From assembly GCA_026388185.1 (NCBI GenBank), contig JAPLKG010000017.1, positions 1 through 64,000 on the forward strand: a DNA stretch of 64,000 bases, read 5' to 3'. The DNA comes from Candidatus Eisenbacteria bacterium. GTDB lineage: Bacteria > Eisenbacteria > RBG-16-71-46 > JAFGJU01. Of this stretch, positions 57,750-64,000 are shown in pieces. How positions within the stretch are numbered: the stretch's first letter is position 1; each line of letters begins with the position of its first letter. The translations under genes were made by a program, and so were the position numbers. The notes below the pieces were generated by a model. That model worked only from the letters and a program-made list of their open reading frames with translations, was not told the DNA's origin and did no database searches.

Positions 57750-58604
57750 TCACTGCATACTACACTGTGAGCTCGAACGCTTCAAGAGAATCCAAAGTGC
57801 GGCGTCCACCTTGTCGACGATAACCTTGGTATTCCTGCACGGGCCCTCCGGCCTCCAATTGGAGACTGCAATCACGGGAACCTTTCTAATCTCTCTCAAT
57901 GCCGCCACCAGCTCCCTCTCACATGCTACGCCCACGACTCCGTCAGGACGAAATTCGTCGACCATCTTCCGGGCAAGACTGCCCCCACCCACTATGCGGG
58001 TTTCAAAACCGTACTTGGGAAGAAGTAGTTTCAGCTCACACACCGAGCAGGAACCGCATTCGGCACAATTCCGGATGTCACCACTCAGCATTATGGAGCA
58101 AGCGGAGTTCTGGAGACACTGAGGCAGAAGCAGAAGCACGCGACTTCTTACCTTGTCGCTTGTTTCGGCCTTCACGAGCGCATTGTTGAATTCAAGAAAC
58201 GAAGCTATGACCTTGTCGGACGAGATGCCGCATATGGTCCCCAGCCTTTCGGAGAGAGGCAGAAGAAAACATACGACCCACAGTTGTCCGAGGGAACGAG
58301 GGAGAAGTCGCAAGCCGGTGCTTGCCGAAGAGAACTCTGAGACGGTCAAGATGACTGCCGCGACGCCCCCAAGCTTTATGGACAAAGACAAACCGAAGAG
58401 AGCTCTTTCACCCAAGGCCGAGAAACGGGGTTCCAACAGAAAGAACAAAAGCCAGAGGAGAGCCACTATCAGCACGAGGGAAAACGACGAAAGGAAAAGA
58501 AAGAGCTTTCTCCCTTGGCCGGCAGTGTCAAGGCTCCGCTCATTCCGTTCCCCTTCTCGCCACAACGGCCCCAATTGCGTTTGCATTTCGCACCAAAGGG
58601 CCAC
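57750..58604 (-). CDS. DUF116 family membrane protein
   Basis: Two to three N-terminal membrane helices (FLFLSSFSLVLIVALLWLLF is the first) are followed by a soluble DUF116 domain with a Cys cluster: LLPQCLQNSACSI, then NCAECGSCSVCELK, and GVVGVACERELVAAL. The Cys pattern suggests metal or Fe-S binding on the cytoplasmic side. Function is unknown. The start is uncertain: GTG at 58604 or ATG six codons later, neither with a clear ribosome binding site. Confidence 0.85.
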   Translation of the reverse strand: MALWCEMQTQLGPLWREGERNERSLDTAGQGRKLFLFLSSFSLVLIVALLWLLFFLLEPRFSALGERALFGLSLSIKLGGVAAVILTVSEFSSASTGLRLLPRSLGQLWVVCFLLPLSERLGTICGISSDKVIASFLEFNNALVKAETSDKVRSRVLLLLPQCLQNSACSIMLSGDIRNCAECGSCSVCELKLLLPKYGFETRIVGGGSLARKMVDEFRPDGVVGVACERELVAALREIRKVPVIAVSNWRPEGPCRNTKVIVDKVDAALWILLKRSSSQCSMQ

Positions 58605-58693
58605 ATCGGCCCAAACTCAGGCTGTCTCAGGTTCGTTCTCACAACGTCGGACGAGGCAAGAGTGGTCTGTCTGGCTCCACGCGGGGCTTGATA

Positions 58694-58870
58694 TTACTCC
58701 CCAGCGGGAACGCATGCGTCCACGGGGCAAACTTCCGCACAATTGCCGCAGTCAGTGCACTTTTCCGGGTCGATTTCGTAGATATTCTCGCCTTCGCTGA
58801 TTGCGGCTGCGGGGCATTCGGGTTCGCACGCGCCGCAAGAAATGCACTCTTCCGTAATCTTGTAGGCCAT
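58694..58870 (-). CDS. 2[4Fe-4S] ferredoxin
   Basis: From ATG 58870 the product is 58 residues with two classic motifs: Cys 9, 12, 15, 19 ([12 protein letters not shown]) and Cys 38, 41, 44, 48 ([12 protein letters not shown]). It is a low-potential electron carrier and a plausible donor for the FTR-like subunit or partner of EtfA. An in-frame upstream ATG (58906) has no site and would overlap the protease gene. Confidence 0.96.
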   Translation of the reverse strand: MAYKITEECISCGACEPECPAAAISEGENIYEIDPEKCTDCGNCAEVCPVDACVPAGE

Positions 58871-58895
58871 CTTCAATCCCTTCCGTTCGTTCGAG

Positions 58896-61829
58896 CTAGT
58901 ACCCACCTGAAGCTCTCAACACCAGGACTTTCCTGACTACAGCCCCGGTCGGCCACTCTAGTCTCAAGAAGTATACCCCAGAGCCCACATGCTTTCCAGA
59001 GTAATCCTTGGTATCCCACTCCAGGCTGATAGGCTCTGAGCCGGCAGCCCCCGAGGCGCCAGGCCCATCGTACAGGTTCCTGACAAAACGACCTGCGGTG
59101 TCGAATAGTCTAATCGAAATGTGATCGCCCGCAGACCCACCGGGAGTCCACGCTCGCAGTTTGAGGCGATCAGTCACGGGGTTGGTCGAAACGAGTTCCA
59201 ATCTGGCAGAACCGGAGCCTCTGGTCGAGGTCTGGATCATCACGGGACCATACACGAGGGAAGAGCTCCCCTCCACGCCCACCCAGTACTTGTATTCGAC
59301 CCCGGGATCGACATCACAATCCCTAAAGTCATAGTAGTCGCCCGCGAACACCGGCTCACTGCTGATCTTGCACATTCCCTCCGTGCCGTCAGGGCCCGGC
59401 GACCTCCAGACAGAAAATGGAAGGCTTCGCAATTCGCTGTCCGCGTTCCAGGAGAGCAACACACAGCCGGCGACCTCGGAGGCAACAAGTGAACTGATCC
59501 AGATCGGGGTGGATGTGGTCACCACCGCCAGCGAGTCGATATACCACCCGCGGGCCACGGTGGAATCGGAACTACTGAGAAACCTGAATCTCAACTGTAT
59601 TGCCGAGTTGATGTAGGAAGAGAGATTGAATTCAGCTCTTTCCCACTGCGCCTCGTTGCCGGAGAAAACACCTCTGTCTGCGTAAGGAAACTCTTCAATG
59701 GCCTTGAGTTCATAAGGGTATCCGCCGATGGGAACGAGCCGGGTCCAGGGCGAGCCGTTGGAAGAAATTTCTACAAATCCCCCGGCCAGGGCCCCATCCG
59801 CATCAACGGAAGCATCAATCCAGTGATAGAAACGGAGCCGTGGCTCGCTCCCTACGAGCATCACCGGAGTGACGAGAGCGGCGTCGGTTCGCGGAGAGTA
59901 AACTCCCGAATCAGCGTTCGCGCAGGCCCAACTATAGACTCCGTCAAAGGCTCTGTCCGCACTAAGGTGCCACTCGTCATGCCAGCCTACTCTGGCGGCA
60001 TAGTGCACCCATCCGACGGGATGTTCCATGTCATCTTTGAATCCAAAGACATTGCCGACTCCCACCAGTATGCTGTCCTGAGTGAAGAATCCTGAGTCTG
60101 ACCAGACACTGATGTCGAACCAGGCCCCGAAAGGATCCGCTGAGAGCGTGTCGGAGACCGTGAAAGTGAATGGCGGATACGACCAGCGCTCGGAATTGGG
60201 ATGTATCGTCCCGAAAGCAGCGGAAGAGCTTCCCATCGTTACGCAAGAGGAGCGCGGCACCAGGATGCCGGTTACGCCCGTAGCGTCGCTCCCCGAGTTC
60301 TTCAAATAGAGCTTGAGCGAGACGGTCTCACCCGGGTCCGGGTTGCCGTCGTTGTTGCCGAGGCTGTCCTTGACGACGAAACTACTGACACTCACCTCCG
60401 GCCCCATCTCCACCCAGATGCCTGCAGTGAGCAGACTCTCGGCCTGAGCGATGTCGAAGACTCTCACGCGTGAGTCTACCCCACCGTATCCCAGACTTCC
60501 CGGAGTGGTCTCGTAGCCGAAAATGGACTTCAGTAGACTCCCGGGGTAGGGATCCCCGTCGTCTCCAAGATTGGCGTTGTTCTCGAGGTGCCACAGTCCA
60601 TCGGCCTGCTCTAGTGCCACCTTGTAGCGGAAGGCGTTGTCATTACTGCCCACGTCCTCGTCCACGTGGTAAATCAGGAGACCGTGCCCCGGCAGATACT
60701 CGTCAAAACCGATCTTCTCCCTTCTCTCGAGCAGGAAATACTCTCTGTCACCGGTTCCGCCGTTCCACAGCTTGTAGATCGCTGATTCCCGCTCGACCGG
60801 CGGAAATGAAGCTTCCTCGATGTTGGTTGCTGGAATCACGGGAGTTGTGAACCCGGCCTTTATCTTGCTCCAGGCGTCGAGATGTCCCGGTCGCATTCCG
60901 AGGCCGTTCCATCCCCCGAAGGCCATCAGAGACCAACTGCCGAGCCCCCGCGAGCTGTAGTCTCTGTCGTACAAGTCAGGAATGCCAAGAATGTGAGCAA
61001 ACTCGTGACAGAAGACTCCGGTTCTGCTGTCCTCGGCCAGCATCGTGTAAGGCCATACCATTATTCCGTCCACGATCTGCTCAAACAAGACCACCCACGT
61101 GTGTGAGTGAATGTTCGTCGTGTCGAGCGTCGTCTCGTACCCGGGCCCCGCATGAACGATGAAAAGGGCGTCGACGTAGCCGTCGTCGTCACCCGAGTCC
61201 GGTACGCCGTCCGGCCCGTCATTGTCAAAGTTCGAAAAGTTGACTTCCCAGTCGGCGGCAACCACGGCATCCTCCGTCAGCTTCTGGGCGTTGTACGGAT
61301 AGGTACCGATCCCCCTCTTGCCGGCCACGTAGTAGCTGTATGGATGCGGCATTCTCAGCCAACGGGTGGCGGCTCCGGTCACGTTCAGCTTGCCGTCTGA
61401 GTTCTCGAGAAAATACTCGCGCAAACTTCCCGTGGGGCGCTCGCCAATGCTAAAAAGGAGTCTGTCGTAATAGGATGGAGGATAATTCACCGTGTCAGCA
61501 GGATTGTCTTCAAAATCGACGAGTATGACTACTGCCCTCAAGTTGAGGGTGGACGTCCCATTGATCGGCAGCGTGCCGTTCGGGAAGGGCGAACGCGACG
61601 AGGGCACGTTAAGACCTCGCTCGTAGGCATCGTTTTCGACCGGTAGTTGCGCCTCGACGAAATCTCCGAGCCTTCCCTCCTTCTCGAGGCGATCGAGTAG
61701 GTCAGGCCTGATCGGCATGCAGACAGACGAAGAAGCCAGACCTGCAAGCGCCGCAAAGACCATCAGGACCAGAGCGCACAATTTTCTCGGCCACGGCCGC
61801 CCGCCCAGCATCAGACGTTCTCGACTCAC
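58896..61829 (-). CDS. Secreted M6 family metalloprotease with FlgD-like C-terminal domain
   Basis: The GTG at 61829 (GGAGAG six bases upstream) gives 977 residues with a signal peptide ([19 protein letters not shown]). The catalytic domain has [14 protein letters not shown], the zinc site [16 protein letters not shown] (HExxHxxGxxD) at about 274-289, and [16 protein letters not shown] mid-region of beta-sandwich domains (MAM/CARDB-like) follows. The end is a FlgD-like domain with [19 protein letters not shown] and [20 protein letters not shown]. It is related to immune inhibitor A peptidases and probably degrades extracellular protein. Confidence 0.93.
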   Translation of the reverse strand: MSRERLMLGGRPWPRKLCALVLMVFAALAGLASSSVCMPIRPDLLDRLEKEGRLGDFVEAQLPVENDAYERGLNVPSSRSPFPNGTLPINGTSTLNLRAVVILVDFEDNPADTVNYPPSYYDRLLFSIGERPTGSLREYFLENSDGKLNVTGAATRWLRMPHPYSYYVAGKRGIGTYPYNAQKLTEDAVVAADWEVNFSNFDNDGPDGVPDSGDDDGYVDALFIVHAGPGYETTLDTTNIHSHTWVVLFEQIVDGIMVWPYTMLAEDSRTGVFCHEFAHILGIPDLYDRDYSSRGLGSWSLMAFGGWNGLGMRPGHLDAWSKIKAGFTTPVIPATNIEEASFPPVERESAIYKLWNGGTGDREYFLLERREKIGFDEYLPGHGLLIYHVDEDVGSNDNAFRYKVALEQADGLWHLENNANLGDDGDPYPGSLLKSIFGYETTPGSLGYGGVDSRVRVFDIAQAESLLTAGIWVEMGPEVSVSSFVVKDSLGNNDGNPDPGETVSLKLYLKNSGSDATGVTGILVPRSSCVTMGSSSAAFGTIHPNSERWSYPPFTFTVSDTLSADPFGAWFDISVWSDSGFFTQDSILVGVGNVFGFKDDMEHPVGWVHYAARVGWHDEWHLSADRAFDGVYSWACANADSGVYSPRTDAALVTPVMLVGSEPRLRFYHWIDASVDADGALAGGFVEISSNGSPWTRLVPIGGYPYELKAIEEFPYADRGVFSGNEAQWERAEFNLSSYINSAIQLRFRFLSSSDSTVARGWYIDSLAVVTTSTPIWISSLVASEVAGCVLLSWNADSELRSLPFSVWRSPGPDGTEGMCKISSEPVFAGDYYDFRDCDVDPGVEYKYWVGVEGSSSLVYGPVMIQTSTRGSGSARLELVSTNPVTDRLKLRAWTPGGSAGDHISIRLFDTAGRFVRNLYDGPGASGAAGSEPISLEWDTKDYSGKHVGSGVYFLRLEWPTGAVVRKVLVLRASGGY

Positions 61830-61854
61830 GCGCCGCTCTCCTTGAACGTAGAAT

Positions 61855-63603
61855 CTAGTTGAGGAACACAACCTTCTTCTCAAAACGCTTACCGCCCATC
61901 TCGAGCGTCACAAAGTAGACTCCCGGACTTATCGACAAACCGGAAGTCTTGACAGGATCCCACGGAAGGCTGGTGACTCCGACGGAAGCCGATCCCGAGG
62001 CCATCTCCCCCACCGTCCTTCCGGTCACGTCCACAAGGACAAGCCTGAAGGGGGTCTTGTCCTTCTCCGCAGCGAAGGTCACGCTGATCGCTCCCCTCGA
62101 AGGATTGGGCCAGACTGCCAGGCGCGGTGAGGTCGCCGCGGAAGGAGGAAGATACCGAATGCTGACCGGCCCGTAAAGAACCTGCTCATCACCTTCCAGG
62201 ATCCCGAGAAAATACTGATACGTGACGCCTGCGCTCACGTGAGTGTCCAGAAACTTCTCCTCCCCGAACAAAGACTCTTGAGTGATTTTTGTGAGCAAAC
62301 TTCCGGTATCGTCTTCTCTGTATATGTCAAAGAATGCGATGCTGCCTTGGGAGTCCATTACCCAACTCACCAATATGCCCTCGGCGGTACACTCGGCATC
62401 GAGAGCAAGAAGCTCCATTCCCACGAGCACGGGCTGTATGCCCAGCTTGTAGTAGATCTCAAAATTCAGATCCCTGTTGTCGGCCCAGACCACGTGCACG
62501 TTGCCCGAGCGGTCCGCGACCACGGAGGGATTCCACGAGGTTGAAGCGTCGCTCGTCAGCCTTGTCTCGACGGGATCCCAACCGGGCCCCTCGGAGCTGC
62601 TGACCCTGCGATAGTAGATCTCGTCGTTGCCGTTTCTGAAGTCCTCCCACACGATGTGCAGGCTTCCCTCGCGGTCTACAGTCACGGACGGATTCGACGA
62701 GATGCCAGGATTATAGCTGAGTCGCTTCTCGTCTCCCCAACCGATCCCGTTCAGATAGCGCCGGAAGTATATCTCAAAGTTGCCGTTTCTCTTGTCAGAC
62801 CACACGACGTAGGCATCTCCATCTGCGTCGGCACCAACCGAGGGGCTCCACGCCAGCTGACCGCCCGTGCTGACTTGGAAGACACTGCTCCAGCCGGAGC
62901 CGGGTGCATATGTCGTGTGGTAAATCTCGTAGTTGCCGAGGACGTTGTTGGCCCACACCACGTGAACATTGCCGAGGTCGTCTGAAGCCACCGAGGCACT
63001 CGCACACGTCCCGGAACCGGAGACGAGATCGAGCGGGTCACCGATCCAGCCGTTCTTCCACTCTCTGTAGAAAACGTCGGATGCCTGACCATTGCTCTGG
63101 GTCCAGGTGACGTGGACCGAGCTATCACCGGCGAGTGCAACGCAGGGGCTCGAACACGCGAGCGTTCCCGTGCTCACAAGACCCGAATCAAGAAGAGCAT
63201 CTGCGTGGGGATAGAATCTGGCGAAACTGACGGAGAAAGCGGATCCGTCCGAATCATCAATCCAAACCACGAACACGCTGGTATCCGGCATGACTACAAG
63301 GGACGGGTCGCGTGAAATTCCGGAGTTGGTCGTGAGCCTTCGCGGCTGAGGAGGCCACGCGGAGAGCGAGTCGAACATGACGTATTCAATCTCGTAGTTT
63401 CCCGGCTCGTCGTCGTGCCAGACGACGTGGATATTTCCGAGGCTGTCAGCCGCGACACAGTGTGCGTTGCCTGTCGAGAGACCGGATCTACCGGGGTCAA
63501 AAGTGAGACGCCTGTCGGATTGCCAAGAGGCGTGAGTGCTCGAGGTCAGCGAGACAAACAGAAGCACACCCAGGGCCGAGGAAAGGAATTTACCCGGTTT
63601 CAT
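61855..63603 (-). CDS. Secreted repeat (BNR-like propeller) protein with FlgD-like C-terminal domain
   Basis: ATG 63603 gives a signal peptide (MKPGKFLSSALGVLLFVSL) and 582 residues. About seven units of 45-55 residues follow the pattern GNVHVVWADNRDLNFEIYY, PSVVADRSG, typical of BNR/Asp-box propeller blades. They match the units of the truncated protein at 100-1281. A fibronectin-like segment precedes the C-terminal domain (TPFRLVLVDVTGRTVGEMAS; SPGVYFVTLEMGGKRFEKKV). It lies 25 bases upstream of the M6 protease gene, with which it is co-oriented. Confidence 0.9.
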   Translation of the reverse strand: MKPGKFLSSALGVLLFVSLTSSTHASWQSDRRLTFDPGRSGLSTGNAHCVAADSLGNIHVVWHDDEPGNYEIEYVMFDSLSAWPPQPRRLTTNSGISRDPSLVVMPDTSVFVVWIDDSDGSAFSVSFARFYPHADALLDSGLVSTGTLACSSPCVALAGDSSVHVTWTQSNGQASDVFYREWKNGWIGDPLDLVSGSGTCASASVASDDLGNVHVVWANNVLGNYEIYHTTYAPGSGWSSVFQVSTGGQLAWSPSVGADADGDAYVVWSDKRNGNFEIYFRRYLNGIGWGDEKRLSYNPGISSNPSVTVDREGSLHIVWEDFRNGNDEIYYRRVSSSEGPGWDPVETRLTSDASTSWNPSVVADRSGNVHVVWADNRDLNFEIYYKLGIQPVLVGMELLALDAECTAEGILVSWVMDSQGSIAFFDIYREDDTGSLLTKITQESLFGEEKFLDTHVSAGVTYQYFLGILEGDEQVLYGPVSIRYLPPSAATSPRLAVWPNPSRGAISVTFAAEKDKTPFRLVLVDVTGRTVGEMASGSASVGVTSLPWDPVKTSGLSISPGVYFVTLEMGGKRFEKKVVFLN

Positions 63604-63760
63604 CGTGAGCGTCTTCCCCTCGCCCAGAACCCCGGCAGAGATTCGCCAAAAAGCCCTCACAGACGTAAAACACCCCCCTTCCGCACAAAACCTCAAGTCT
63701 GCTAGGGACCACAGGCTCCAGCAATATCGTACAGCCGCACGAGGAGAAAAGTCAAGGAGA

Positions 63761-64000
63761 TTACGGGAACCTAACGATCCTTCCCAGGGCGACCCGGATT
63801 TTCTGCTTCTCGTCCTGAGACGGAAAACGCAAGAGCCAGAGAAGAAGGAGAAAAACGAGCGATCCAGCCGTCTTCACGCCAACGGCCCCCAAACCGGTCA
63901 GGGGTATGATCGCAAGGCACAGATAAGAGACGAGACCGGCGAGCACGATTTTCAGAATCCTGATGAGCTCGTAGGCCACGGGAAAAAGCCTTCTCAACAC
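63761..64000 (-). CDS. C-terminal part of a probable polysaccharide flippase
   Basis: The last 79 residues of a membrane protein enter from the right edge. A basic-aromatic helix (YELIRILKIVLAGLVSYL), two more hydrophobic helices and a short charged tail (DEKQKIRVALGRIVRFP) resemble the end of MATE/MOP flippases of the Wzx type. The stop is followed by 157 bases (63604-63760) without a gene before the propeller-protein start. Confidence 0.55.
   Translation of the reverse strand: MLRRLFPVAYELIRILKIVLAGLVSYLCLAIIPLTGLGAVGVKTAGSLVFLLLLWLLRFPSQDEKQKIRVALGRIVRFP

Overview
The window looks like a chromosomal segment of an uncultured, probably anaerobic Gram-negative bacterium of the FCB or candidate-phylum type (Eisenbacteria, Krumholzibacteria, TA06 or WOR-3-like). 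This placement is an inference. It rests on secreted proteins ending in FlgD-like/T9SS-type C-terminal domains, a DUF5916 outer-membrane protein, a TolC/MacAB exporter, frequent GTG and TTG starts, a ferredoxin-thioredoxin reductase catalytic subunit beside a glutaredoxin, an EtfA with a built-in ferredoxin domain, and DUF362, DUF116 and DUF6485 genes. I found no rRNA, tRNA, CRISPR array, prophage or transposase.

Layout. 0-1.3 kb: a truncated secreted protein built of 162-bp tandem repeats. 1.8-6.0 kb: a translationally coupled TolC-MacA-MacB efflux operon. 6.3-12.8 kb: a methyltransferase, a DUF5916 barrel, a CorA-like channel, a GT-C enzyme, and the FTR/glutaredoxin pair. 13-22 kb: EtfBA, a trans-sulfuration PLP enzyme, a GT39 enzyme, a D-2-hydroxyacid dehydrogenase, DUF6485, an Ig-like lipoprotein and a GT4 enzyme. 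22.2-26.4 kb: a strikingly incomplete complex I cluster with only nuoA, H, J, K and N; nuoK carries what reads as the C-terminal tail of NuoL. 26.4-44.1 kb: a cobalamin-dependent acyl-CoA block. One arm (plus strand) has biotin carboxylase, biotin carrier, methylmalonyl-CoA mutase and epimerase, with the carboxyltransferase divergent. The other arm (minus strand, about ten genes) runs CobO, MeaB, a second mutase with isobutyryl-CoA-mutase-type active-site residues, the B12-binding subunit, an outer-membrane barrel, acyl-CoA dehydrogenase, thiolase, 3-hydroxyacyl-CoA dehydrogenase, another acyl-CoA dehydrogenase and DUF362. 44.3-49.3 kb: an island of secreted proteins of different composition, including a frameshifted Cys-rich protein with a putative caspase-like domain. 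49.4-58.9 kb: a cation exchanger, a site-2 protease, LigA, archease-RtcB, an isoaspartyl methyltransferase lipoprotein, a thiamine-binding-like protein, a NifU domain protein, DUF116 and ferredoxin. 58.9-64 kb: an M6 metalloprotease, a propeller-type protein (both with FlgD-like C-termini), and the end of a probable flippase.

How it fits together. The 27-44 kb block can convert propionyl-CoA to succinyl-CoA and, if the second mutase is what its residues suggest, interconvert isobutyryl-CoA and butyryl-CoA before beta-oxidation. EtfBA could take electrons from the acyl-CoA dehydrogenases. The membrane module of complex I is present without its hydrophilic arm here, so either the rest is elsewhere or the complex has decayed (or the assembly is collapsed). 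The secreted proteins suggest an extracellular, peptide- or polymer-degrading life style.
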